NCBI GenBank assembly: GCA_030686995.1
Contig: CM060707.1
Coordinates: forward strand, 83,213,472-83,277,471
Direction of reading: 5' to 3'
Origin: Artemisia argyi
Taxonomy: Eukaryota; Streptophyta; Magnoliopsida; Asterales; Asteraceae
DNA: 64,000 bases
Of the stretch, positions 51,911-63,043 are shown in pieces. The notes below the pieces were generated by a model that had not been told where the DNA came from, ran no database searches, and saw only the letters and a list, made by a program, of their open reading frames with translations. The position numbers and the translations under genes were made by a program. The first letter of the stretch is position 1; every line of letters starts with the position of its first letter.

Positions 51911-54462
51911 AAATGTTTTCAAAATTGCTTCGCTGTAAATATTTTTGAAAAAACAAAATACAAAATTTGAAAAACCAACAAAACCAAAATACAAAAATAT
52001 AAAATTTCAAAAAATACAAAAACAATATAAAATCAAAAAATCCAAAAATATTCTTCTCACGACATGTCTCTCGTATAAATCAATATTCTGTACGTTTCTA
52101 AAAATGTCATTCAACAATGATACGGACATGTACAGATGCTTGAGCGGGAGTTCTTTAAAATGTTTTTCCAAAACATGTCGTTTCTCAAAATTTTCTTCAC
52201 AATGGCTTTCGTATACTTCTGTACGAAACCCGGGCTTAAACGATGACTTCTGATTATTTTCAAATCAAGGCCTCGTATTTTCTAGGATGAAATCTTTTTC
52301 AAAAAGTTCGAGTCTAAACAAACGAAAAAGACTTCAAACTAAAACTCGTTTTCAAAATAGTAATCTTGAGCACTTTTTCAAGATTCATCTAAAGATTTTT
52401 CAAAATATTTCAAATGAGTGCTCAAGATAACTCCCTCAAAACCCTTAATTGATTTTAAAATGTGCTATCATTAAGGGGGAGTTCAAAAACAAAATGTTCC
52501 GAATTCATGCAAAATGAAATCTGTCTATCTCTCCAAAAAGCCTTTTCTTTTTTACTCAGTTGATATCAAAAATATCACAATATGCTATTTTTGAGGGGGT
52601 GAAGACAAGATTAAAATGTGATCAAAGATGTTTAAAGTTTGTGACTGAATCTCAAAAGAGCTCGACTCAGTAAGTACCAATGAATTGACGAAGCTTAAAA
52701 TGTCAGTAATCGAAAGGACTTGTCCTGGACGGGTAATAATTTCAAGCTAGTCTAACTAGTGATGTAAGCGTGTCTCGAATAGGACTTGTCAGAGTAGAAT
52801 GTACCGTATTGAGAGACTTTCTTTGGACTTGACCAGGACGGGTAATAATTTCAAGCTAGTCTAACTAGTGATGTAAGCGTGTCTCGAATCGGTCATGTTC
52901 ACTGAAAGTGGATCAATTCAAAAAGTGCAAACTCCTCACGCATGTGCAAATTTCTTAAAAAATTCATGAGCACATGTGAAGGGGGAGTCCTTCATAAGAA
53001 ACAAAAACTCTCAGAGTGTCAACAAAAATGTGTTTATATTCATAAACACTTTGAGAGATTTTCAATCAAAGGTTTCATGGCAATTATAGGATTCATGGAG
53101 TTATAAGGTGACTAAGGTTAGGGAAAACCGTCCTATGATCCGCCAGAGCCGGAGGGATCTACCCAAGGATTATTCCAATAGATTAGAATTAGAAGTCCTT
53201 AGGTATGATTGAAAAAAAAAAAAGGAGAAAATGAGAAAGGAGAAAGAAGGGGTTGAAGAATTAAAAAGAAAAGTTATGAAAAAGGGTGAAAAGAAATAGC
53301 CCTCCATATGTTCAACCTTAGGGCAGACACCGGGTTCAATTCATATGCTACTGGTTGTTACTAAGGTGACACCGGTATTGAAGATAAAGACGTCATGGAC
53401 CCAGTGACGCACTGCACTAAACCTTCTAGCCACTCAAGTTCTCTTAAAAGAGCTTGTTTCATTCTCACGGGGAACCGGCATAATCTATCGACCTGTCTCT
53501 TAGAGATGGTTGATATTGAAGCAGGAGACCTCTCCCTAATCTCCGCATAGGAAACCTAATGTGCACTTATTGTGTCTAGATCCCCGAGATTCATCAAAAG
53601 ATCTCATAGGAACACATGATATTTCTACACTGGTTGTTCATCATTAAGGACGCCAGATGTAAACTTAAGAGTCCTACGCAGATCTTAGCAATCTGCCGAG
53701 AACGTTTATGAGAGGAATTACTTATGTATATTCTCAATGATTGAACGGAAATTCCTGCCAGGGTCAACATCAAGCAGCCCTGACAGCAGGTCACTTCGGT
53801 AATTCTTTATGGGTTACGCTTAGTGTTCGCGGTGGTTTCAAACGGTCTACAGTCGTTGAGTGATCCCCAGCGACTCACCCAGTCATTGAGCTACTTAGTA
53901 GGTCTCGTAAGCTCTTTCGAGAGTATCTGATATGGGAACGGCCATGGTAAGGGTTAGAAGGAGTCTTCACACTATGCTGTTGACGATCTCTAATTCCTTA
54001 TCTGTAAGTACCGGTTGTTTATTGCTAACTGTTTACCTGCAGCTATATATCATCTCCATGGCGAAAGATTCCACATGCTCATACATGCATCAACAAAGTC
54101 AAAGGAAAGTTCTCACAAAGATTAAAGGATAGCAACAGTCAAAGAAAGATTCTACGCCAAAAAGAAGAATCTACAAAGTAAAGTGACAAAGATCAAAGTG
54201 AAAGAACGGAAACAACAAATGCATGTATCACAAAGACTTAAGACGTATGAGCATGTTGGAATGGCAGACAACCACCACTAACACAGAAGTGACGAAAGGC
54301 AGATGACATCATCGAATCACTTCAACAAACAATGAAGCATGATGAACTGGAACTATGTTTCATCTAGTGATTCTTAAAGACGTCAAGAGCTATGAATGAT
54401 AAAGTTTAAAGACAAAGATGATGACGTCGCGCAACAACAATGACCAACACTTAGGGGGAGAT
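51911..54462 (+). other. 3' non-coding region and polypurine tract, right arm
   Basis: 2552 bp, the inverse of 45242-47787. It ends in TTAGGGGGAGAT at 54451-54462, directly before the LTR. No ORF. Confidence 0.8.
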
Positions 54463-54796
54463 TGTTAGAATCGTATTTTTATTTATAAAAAGTGTCGGTC
54501 ATTAACGTATAGTTATAGGTTGCTTTAGAATATCATTATGATGAAGTTTATGTGTAGTACTCATGTTTTGTAAAAGTCTAAGGGCTATTAGTGTAATAAT
54601 GTAAAAGATTAGAGAAGCCCTAGACTATGAGTATAAATACTCTTGTAAACCTCATTTGTGAGGTTGGTTCTCTTAGTCATAACAAGGTTATTATTTCACA
54701 CACTAGAGTTCCAACTCACTCTCTCTCTCTACTTACTTTCTCTCTCTAGGTTTAGGCTTGATTCATATGTGAAATAGGTTGTTCTACGGTCCTACA
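54463..54796 (+). repeat. LTR, right arm (334 bp)
   Basis: TGTTAGAATCG to CGGTCCTACA. A TATA box TATAAATA is at 54632-54639. It pairs with 44908-45241. Confidence 0.88.
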
Positions 54797-54801
54797 ATAC
54801 T
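54797..54801. other. Five bases between two outward-facing U5 ends
   Basis: ATACT separates CCTACA of one composite from TGTAGG of the next. It could be the target duplication of the second composite, whose other end is not in the window. Confidence 0.5.
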
Positions 54802-55118
54802 TGTAGGACCGTAGATCTAGCTTTATCACTAATGAATATGATGTTAGAGAGAGATGGAAAAGCTAGAGAGAGAGAGGTGGAGAGCACTATGTGTAAAATA
54901 AACCTTTGATTAGCATGAACTCCCACCCTTCCTATTAAGCTTAGGAGGGGTATTTATACTTTTACATAAGCCACCATGGGCTTTCTCATGGGCCTTCTAT
55001 TGGGCCAAGCCATTAAGGCTTTTACTTAAACTAATGAACTAGCATTTTACTAACTATTACATGAATATATTTAACTAACTATTTGACACAATAATGATCG
55101 TTACTTTTAATCCTAACA
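54802..55118 (-). repeat. LTR of the second composite (317 bp)
   Basis: In element orientation it is TGTTAGGATTAAAAGTAACG to CTACGGTCCTACA, related to the 334-bp LTRs but clearly diverged in U3. Polypurine-like tracts on its inner side appear twice (55119-55130 and about 55191-55203) because of a roughly 72-bp imperfect duplication. Confidence 0.82.
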
Positions 55119-57461
55119 ATCTCCCCTTAAGGGACGATCATTGAGATCTCACTTTGATTTCATAAATGATCAACACTTCTAATGCTACCAATCTCCCCCT
55201 AAGGGTGATCATTGAGATCTCTCTTTTGTGACTTTGATCTTTGATCTTTGAAGCTTGTTCTCTTGAACTTTGAGTCCCTGTGTAATAGTTTTGCTAGTTC
55301 CTTTGTTCTAATCATGCTTTGTAATCTTTCTTGCCTTTGATCAACATCTTTACTATATTGTCTTTACGTCTTTTCCAACATGCTCATACTTTGATTGACT
55401 TTGAATCTTTGTGAAGTTCTCTTCTCTTTGACTTTAATCTTTGTTTCTTTAGTTTGAAGATTCTTTGACTTTGACTTAGAAACATTCTGAACTTTGCTTT
55501 GCTTAGATCTTTGAAGAGAGCTTTGCAGGGTATGAGCATGTTGATCTTTGAGTGATGGTAACAGTCTTTTTCTAAGGAACATTCATGAGTACCTGCATAA
55601 AACAGTTAGCAATAAAGTATCCGGTACTTACAGGTTCGGAATTAGAGATCGTCAACAGCATAGTGTGAAGACTCCTTCTAACCCTTACCAAGGCCGTTCC
55701 TGAACCAGATACCCTTGAAAGGGCTTACTAGATCCACCGAAATACATCAATGATTCAGGTGAGTTGCTGGAGATCACCCCACAACTGTAGACCATTTTGG
55801 AACATAGTAACCATCATGATAGATAAGGCAAGATCCGTAGATCTCATAAAGACTCTTACAACTTGTGTCCATTTTGGCGAACACAAGTGTATTCATAGGA
55901 AGTGTATCCTAAGAGATCTTTTAATGAATCTCATGGCTCTAGACTCGATAAGTGCACATTTGGTTTCCTATGCGGAGATTAGGGAGGGGTCTCCTGCTTC
56001 AATATCAACCATCTCTAAGAGATAGGTCGATACATTACACTGGTTCCCTGTGAGAATGAAACAAGCTCTTTTGAGAGAACTTGAGTGGCTAGAAGGTTTA
56101 GTGCAGTGCGTCACTGGGTCCATGATGTCTTTATCTTCAATACCGGCGTCACCTAAGTAACAACCGATAGCATATGAATTGAACCCGGTTTCTGCCCTAA
56201 GGTTGAACATTTGGAGGGCTATTTCTTTTCACCCTTTCATTTGCTTTTCTTTTTAATTCTTCAACCCCTTCTTTCTCCTTTCATTCTTTTCTCCTTTTTT
56301 CAAATCATAACTAAGGACTTCTAATTCTAATCTATTGGAATTGTCCTTGGGTAGATCCCTCCGGCTCTGGCGGATCATAGGACGGTTTTTCCTAACCTTA
56401 ATCACCTTATAACTCCATGACTATCCTATAATTGCCATGAAACCATTTATGAAAATCTCTCAAAGTGTTTATGATAAAAAAAAAAAACATACTTTGTTAA
56501 CACTTCGAGAGTTTTGCATTTCATTTGAAGGACTCCCCCTTCACATGTGCTCATGGAATATTAAGAAATTTGCACATGCATGAGGAGTTTGCACTTTTGA
56601 ATAGATCCACTTTCAATGAACATGACCGATTCGAGACACGCTTACATCACTAGTTAGACTAGCTTGAAGTTATTACCCGGCCTGGTCAAGTTCACAGAAA
56701 GTTTCTCGAAACGGTACATTTCTACTAAGACAAATCCTTTTCGAGACACGCTTACGTGGCTAGTTAAAGAGTTCCATTGTCAGCTTTTAGGTGACAACTA
56801 GCTCTAGTAACTAACTTGATGTTATTACCCGTCGAGGATAAGTCTTTTCGATCACTAACTTTTGTTGTTTCGTCAATTTTTGGGTCATTTCTGAGTCGAG
56901 CTCTTTTGATATTCAAGACGATCACATTTTAATCACGTCTTCTCCCCCTCAAAAATAGCATATCCATGGTATTTTTGATACCAATTGATTAAAACCTTTT
57001 CTTTTTTGATAGCTTATGGGAGAAATGGATGTTTGTTAATTCCGTATTTGTTTCCTTTAAGCATGATCTTTTTGGAACCACTTTATATTACTCCCCTCAA
57101 AAGTAGAACATTTTGAGTAAATTTAAACTTTTAAGGATTTGAGGGAGTAATATCTTGAGCTAAAAAGTTTTGATAACCTTTTGAAATATTTTGAAAAATT
57201 TTGCTCAGAAAATTAAGAAGACTTTGATAAGCTTTTTAGAGAGAAGTCTTCTTATCATTTAGGATTGTCACACATAAATGTACAACAGGGTCCTTTCTTT
57301 GAAAATCACGGGTTATACACTGTTATGTGTGCATAAGCCATTATGTTTTTAGGATAAGTGCTCAAAAATTATTTAAAATCTTTGTTTAAACTTAAGCACT
57401 TTCCTTTCTTTGAAGAATGAGTCCTTAGCTGAAATACTAAGAAGTCATTATGTTTTTAGGA
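55119..57461 (-). other. 3' non-coding region, diverged copy
   Basis: It is collinear in blocks with 3869-6434 (the 'gtcaacagcatagtgtgaag', 'ccggctctggcggatcatag' and TTCGAGACACG blocks at 56632/56742) but with large gaps. The CTGTCAGGG hairpin block is missing. No ORF. Confidence 0.7.
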
Positions 57462-58084
57462 TTAAACAACAACTTTTGGAACCCATTTAAGCATGGCGCC
57501 AATGGGTTTACCATATTTTGAAATCCATTTGAAAGTTGTGTCAATCCGAGACAAAGAAGTTGAATTCCAACGAAGACTGAAATTCGGTGTTTCATTTTGA
57601 AATAAAGCTCGTGGAATCAACGGTGATTTAAAACTCTTTTGCTTTTGAAAGTTGTTTGAGAAACTCGGTGTCTCTCTTGGAGTTTTAAAACTTGAAGAAG
57701 AAGTTTTCCATCCATTGTTGAAACTCGGCGTTTCATTTCGAAAATTCGTTTTTGAGATGAATGGAAACCTTCCAGAATTGGGATTTTTCAAAGCATAGCC
57801 ATTCTTTTGTTGTAGCGGAAGCATTTCAGAGTATGAATATTTCAAATGTTTTGAACGGCTTTGCTTTGGTTTCCACACTGGCTTTACCGGAGTAAAACGA
57901 GAGTATGGAGTTTGAAAACCTTGATTCTTTTCTTTATGAGCACTTGCATGTGAAACCTTTTGAGGAGTAAATGTTTCAGAAAAATTTGGTCTCTTTGAAA
58001 ATTTCCTTCCTTTTTGCAAAGAATAGGTGGTAAATTGAGAAACCCTTTTTGAAAATGGTTTTGAGGATTCACCCGTGTAAACCG
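57462..58084 (-). pseudogene. Basic gag-linker-like ORF, truncated at the inversion point
   Basis: The open frame runs from the junction at about 58084 to a stop at 57462 (185 codons from the first ATG, 58019). It is rich in K, S, F and N (GRKFSKRPNFSETFTPQKVS) with motifs PVKPVWKPKQ and AMLKWVPKVVV that resemble the spacer before the protease in copia polyproteins. Repeated NETPSF/RETPSF segments occur. It is followed directly by the 3' non-coding region, so pol was lost or this family carries a separate ORF here. No domain can be named with confidence. Confidence 0.5.
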
Positions 58085-58086
58085 TT

Positions 58087-60324
58087 TCTGAGAGATACGC
58101 TCTAGAACCCGCGCTTAATCCAATGGCTTCTAATAAAACCAGATTAGGACCCGCACCAAACAGTCAGACTTCTGGACACATCAGTTCAGGACTCGTACCT
58201 CAAGGAGCTCAGTCAACAAACACGGATAAACCTTCAGTACAAGAACTGGAAAATTTCTTCGAGTTAATGTTTGATGAATATTATGGTGGAACTTCGACAA
58301 ATGCATCTCCACAACATTCCGCTGCACCCGCTCAAAACCATCAACCACCACCACCACCACAGGATGCATCTACCACAATCGAAGCTGAAGCACCAACTAC
58401 ATCAACATCATCAACATCTACTCCAGCAACTCCAGTTATTGAAACTGATCTACCAAGAGTTGATGAGCAAAACCAAAACTCAAATTTTCAAGAAGAACCT
58501 ACAAATAATTCAAACGATGTTGCGTTAGAAGAAAAAGAAGTATTTGAAAACCCATTTGCAACAGACTCTGCTGAATCTTCTTCAAGGTTACAAGAACCAT
58601 CTAACACACATTTGTTCAACAAAAGGTACCCTTCTACGTTTCAATGGACAAAAGACCATCCGTTAGAACATGTTATTGGTGAACCTTCAAAGCCAGTTCA
58701 GACAAGGAGACAACTTGCCACCGATCTCGAATTGTGCATTTATATTTGCTCAATCAGCCTCAAAGTATCAAAGAACATTCGGGAAGCAATGGCAGAAAAC
58801 CCTTGGATTGAAGCGATGCAGGAGGAATTTCTTCAATACCTGTTACATGATAGTTGGGAACTTGTTGAACGACCACTTGATAAACGAGTTCTTGATCTCA
58901 AGTGGTTATGGAAGAACAAACTGGATGAGGAAATGACTGTAATTCGTAACAAAGCTCGTCTCGTGGCTAAAGGTTATCCACAAGAAGAAGGGATAGATTT
59001 CGAGGAATCATTCGCGCCTGTAGCTAGACTTGAAGCAGTCCGGATTTTCTTAGCCTATGCAGCTCACAAAAACATCACAGTCTATCAGAAGGACATTAAG
59101 ACAGCTTTCTTAAATGGAACTCTGAAAGAAGAAGTGTATGTGAGTCAGCTAGAAGGATTCGTTGATAAAGAACATCCAGACTACGTCTACAAGCTTAAAA
59201 AGGCCATTTATGGTTTAAAACAAGCTCTAAGAGCGTGGTATGACGAACTCTCGTCTTTCTTGCTCAATAACAATTTCACCAAAGGAACAGTTGATGAAAC
59301 CTTGTTTATCAAAAAATTCAAAGATGGCATTTTGATTGTTCAGATTTACGTGGACGAAATTATCTTTGGGTCCACTAATCCGAATCATTCAAAACATTTT
59401 GAAAATCTCATGAAAAGCAAATTTGAAATGTCCATGATGGGGGAACTAAAATTCTTTCTTGGTCTACAAATACATCAATCCCCTCGTGGTATTTTTATCA
59501 ATCAAGCTAAATATACTATAGAGATTTTGAAAAAACATGGTATGGAAAACTGTGATTCTGTTGGTACTCCAATGGTCACTTCACCAAAAATAGGTGCTGA
59601 TTTGTTTGGGAAACCCATTGATCCGAAGAAATATCGGAGCATGATCGGTTCTCTCATGTACCTAACTGCTAGTCGACCCGATATTCAATTTGCTGTTTGT
59701 TTGTTAGCACGGTTTCAGGCTAAGCCTACCGAACTTCACCTCAAAGAGGTTAAACGGATCTTTCGATACCTACGAAGCACCATTAACATGGGACTTTGGT
59801 ATCCGAAGGATTCGGGGTTTAATCTAACAGCCTTTTCAGATGCCGACCATGCAGGAGATCAAGTTACAGCAAAAAGTACATCAGGTGGAGCATAATTTTT
59901 GGGTGAAAAGCTAGTAAGCTGGTCGTCAAAGAAACAGGATTGTACTGCGCTATCAACCGCCGAAGCCGAGTATGTGTTTCTATCTGCGTGTTGTGCCCAA
60001 GTTCTTTGGATGCGGACACAGCTCACAGATTATGGCTTTACTTTTGACAAAATACCAATGTATTGTGACTCAAAAAGTGCCATAGCCATCTCGTGTAATC
60101 CCGTACATCACTCTAAGATGAAGCATATCAAAGTCCGCTACCAATTCATCAAAGAACACGTAGAAGAGGGTACTGTTGAATTATTTTTCGTTAAGACTGA
60201 TTACCAACTCGCCGATCTATTTACTAAAGCCCTTCCAAAAGAACGGTTTGACTATTTAGTTCGACGAATTGGCATGCGAAGCCTAACTCCTGAGGAGCTA
60301 GAACGTCTTCTCGAATCTTCTTGA
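58087..60324 (+). pseudogene. Copia pol fragment, linker to RNase H, one nonsense codon
   Basis: The open frame starts in the linker at Ser of the [10 protein letters not shown] motif and covers RT and RNase H. In place of YVDD it has YVDE ([10 protein letters not shown]), and the QMD motif reads QKD. Both are changes in or near catalytic residues, so the RT is probably dead. A TAA at 59893-59895 replaces a Gln in GGAQFLGEK. The C-terminus LLESS is at 60324. Protease and integrase are missing. Confidence 0.87.
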
Positions 60325-61660
60325 AAAAGTTTTCAAAATCGCTTCGCTGTAAATATTTTTGAAAAAAACAAAATACAAAATTTGAAAAACCAACGAAAAC
60401 AAAATACAAAAATATAAAATTTCAAAAAATACAAAAACAATATAAAATCAAAAAAATCCAAAAATATTCTTCTCACGACATGTCTCTCGTATAAATCAAT
60501 ATTCTGTACGTTTCTAGAAATGTCATTCAAAAATGATACGGACATGTACAAATGCTTGAACGGGAGTTCTTTAAAATGTTTTTCTAAAACATGTCGTTTC
60601 TCAAAAGTTTCTTCACAATGGCTTTCGTATACTTCAGTACGAAACCCGGACCCGAATGATGACTTCTGATTATTTCAAATCATGGACTCGTATTTTCAAG
60701 GACGAAATCTTTTTCAAAAAGTTCGAGTCTAAACAAACGAAAAAGACTTCAAACAAAAACTCATTTTCAAACAGAATTCTTGAGCACTTCTTCTATATTG
60801 TTCAAAAGATTTCTCAAAATCTCTCAAAATGAGTGCTCAAGATAACTCCCTCAAAACCCTTAATTGATTTTTAAATGTGCTATCATTAAGGGGGAGTACA
60901 AAAACAAAATAGTTCCGAATTCATGCAACAACAAATCTGTCTATCTCTCCAAAAAGCTTTTTCTTAATCAGTTGATATAAAAAATATCACGATATGCTAT
61001 TTTTGAGGGGGAGAAGACATGATTAAAATGTGATCGAAGATGTTTAAAGCTTGTGACTGAATCTCAAAAGAGCTAGACTGAGAATGTACCAATGAATTGA
61101 CGAAGCTTAAAATGTCAGTAATCGAAAAGACTTGTCCTGGACGGGTAATAATTTCAAGCTAGTCTAACTAGTGATGTAAGCGTGTCTCGAATAGGACTTG
61201 TCTGAGTAGAATGTACCGTATCGAGAGACTTTCTTTGGACTTGACCAGGACGGGTAATAACTTCAAGCTAGTCTAACTAGTGATGTAAGCGTGTCTCGAA
61301 TCGGTCATGTTCACTGAAAGTGGATCAATTCAAAAAGTGCAAACTCCTCACGCATGTGCAAATTTCTTAAAAAATTCATGAGCACATGTGAAGGGGGAGT
61401 CCTTCATAAGAAACAAAAACTCTCAAAGTGTCAACAAAAATGTGTTTATATTCATAAACACTTTGAGAGATTTTCAATCAAAGGTTTCATGGCAATTATA
61501 GGATTCATGGAGTTATAAGGTGACTAAGGTTAGGGAAAACCGTCCTATGATCCGCCAGAGTCGAAGGGATCTACCCAAGGACAATTCCAATAGATTAGAA
61601 TTAGAAGTCCTTAGGTATGATTGAAAAAAAAAGGAGAAAATGAGAAAGGAGAAAGAAGGG
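60325..61660 (+). other. 3' non-coding region, partial
   Basis: It is collinear with 51911-53250 including the two TTCGAGACACG blocks in inverse orientation, and it is broken at 61660 by the next LTR. Confidence 0.8.
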
Positions 61661-62159
61661 TGTTGACATAAATAATGTATGAAAACGTTATTTATATTTT
61701 TCGATATCTCTATATTTTGACGATCACAAAATGTAAACTCGTCAATCGTTTGATTACTACGTAAACAAGTATTAAGCTAGTTTATATCATTATATCCAAC
61801 TTAATCACTTAAGGTATGAATAAACAAGTGCTTAATACATCTCATGATCAAAGGGGTATTTAATTAACTAATACAAAGTTTATTTAATTATATAATCTTA
61901 TTATATATTTTTGAAAAACACTTTTGGTATTAAGGAAAAATGTTTTAATCATACTAAATATATGATTTCAAATATTTAACCAAAATCAGTTAGTTTTTCA
62001 CCAAATAAACTTTCCCCACTAAAAGACAAGTTTTCTGGCCGTTACAGTTGGGCGGCCCCCTTAATTATAAGGGGCGGTCCCCTTAATTTTAAGGGGGCCG
62101 GCCATGCTTTAAGGGGACCGGCCAGGCTCCCCTGTCAGAAACTGTCAGATTTCTTCCCC

Positions 62160-62167
62160 TATAAATA
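62160..62167 (+). promoter_or_regulatory. TATA box of the copia LTR
   Basis: TATAAATA lies in CCCCTATAAATACCACC, about 500 bp into the 1316-bp LTR and followed by a long region suitable for R/U5. Transcription start is expected about 30 bp downstream. Confidence 0.6.
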
Positions 62168-62489
62168 CCACCTTAATTCTGGAATTTTTCCTTACCTTTT
62201 GCACGAAATTTTCAGATCTACAATCATCTTAAACCCATCAAAAACCCTTTGATCATTTGTATATTAATCCTTGTTTCAAGTGATTCAATCCCTCATCATC
62301 CATTCTCATTCTAAGTGCAAAAGAAGAACTCTCTACAACCAAGTTCAAGAAGTGTTGAAGAGTTGTTGTGTATAGTGTATATATATTCATTTGTGAATAT
62401 TGTGTTGTGCTTGTTATTATTTGTTTAGAAGATATAGAAGTTGTGTAGATAGTAGAAGTTGATTAGTTGTGAAGTAGGATAGTTGTGAA

Positions 62490-62647
62490 GATTGGTGTGT
62501 AGAAGAAGGTGTGTAGAAGATTGGTGTGTAGAAGAAGGTGTGTAGAAGATTGGTGTGTAGAAGCTTGGTGTGAAGATAGGTGTGAAGATTGGTGTGTATA
62601 TTGGTGTGTAGATTGGTGTGTAAACTGGTGTGTATATTGGTGTGTAC
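62490..62647. repeat. Minisatellite in the LTR
   Basis: Repeats of GATTGGTGTGTAGAAGAAGG and shorter derivatives (GGTGTGTATATT and similar) end right at CGGTTTTCTCCGCC. They sit at the same LTR position as the unrelated 70-bp repeats at 16522. Confidence 0.8.
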
Positions 62648-62978
62648 GGTTTTCTCCGCCATAAGGGAGTTTGTTGACATAGTGAAGAAAACTCTCGAGT
62701 AGGTGACTCGGGGAGTGGAGTAGGAACAAGGAAGGTGTCCTTGTAGCCGAACCACTATAAATCCTTGTGTTGTGGTTTGATCTTTCTAACTCTTCTCATT
62801 ACTTATTTATTTACCTTTACTAATTAGTTTAGTTAGTTAGTTATTATACAATTGTTCATATAGTGCAAGCATTGAATTCACATAAACAAGAATCGAAGTT
62901 TTTAAAACAAACTTGTGCTTGTAAATTTTAAAAGGACGTAAAACTATTCAACCCCCCCCCCTTCTAGTTTTCCACAAT

Positions 62979-62991
62979 TGGTACCAGAGCC
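62979..62991 (+). other. Primer-binding site
   Basis: TGGTACCAGAGCC is two bases after the LTR end. It resembles the initiator-methionine tRNA site TGGTATCAGAGCC with one change. Confidence 0.75.
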
Positions 62992-63043
62992 ACGTCTAGC
63001 AAGATTTTTAAAATATAGTGTATTTTAAAACTTGTAACGATCT

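Larger units (their letters stand above)
44908..54796. mobile_element. Palindromic copia composite, two 3' halves head to head
   Basis: The left arm, 44908 to about 49664, is LTR, PPT, 3' non-coding region and pol on the minus strand. The right arm, 49670-54796, is the same series on the plus strand. Both outer ends are U5 (TGTAGGACC... and ...GGTCCTACA), both LTRs are 334 bp, and neither arm has a 5' LTR, PBS or gag. The right arm is about 626 bp longer over the shared part because of a deletion in the left pol. About 255 bp of extra pol sequence on the left forms the spacer. The arms differ at scattered bases, so they are not an exact copy. The flanking pentamers CTTTA and ATACT do not match. 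Confidence 0.9.
54802..61660. mobile_element. Second inverted copia composite, right end interrupted
   Basis: A minus-strand part (LTR, duplicated PPT, 3' non-coding region, a basic ORF) meets a plus-strand part (pol from the MASER linker onward, 3' non-coding region) at about 58085. The plus part begins within about 5 bp of the equivalent breakpoint in the palindrome at 49670. The left arm is a diverged subfamily. At 61660 the plus part is cut by another copia LTR, so its PPT and LTR are outside the window. Confidence 0.8.
61661..62976 (+). repeat. 5' LTR (1316 bp)
   Basis: TGTTGACATAAATAATG to CTAGTTTTCCACA, with an 11-C run just before the end. A GC-rich stretch of 'ggggccggcc'-type repeats lies at about 62050-62130, and the minisatellite at 62490-62647. 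Confidence 0.85.

Noticed and set aside
44908..54796. Palindrome as an assembly artefact
   Set aside because: The arms differ by a roughly 620-bp deletion, three separate nonsense changes and scattered substitutions, so one arm is not a mirrored copy of the other. Read support should still be checked.
62417..62755. 112-codon minus-strand frame rich in Thr-His-Gln repeats
   Set aside because: Produced by the LTR minisatellite. No homology beyond the repeat.
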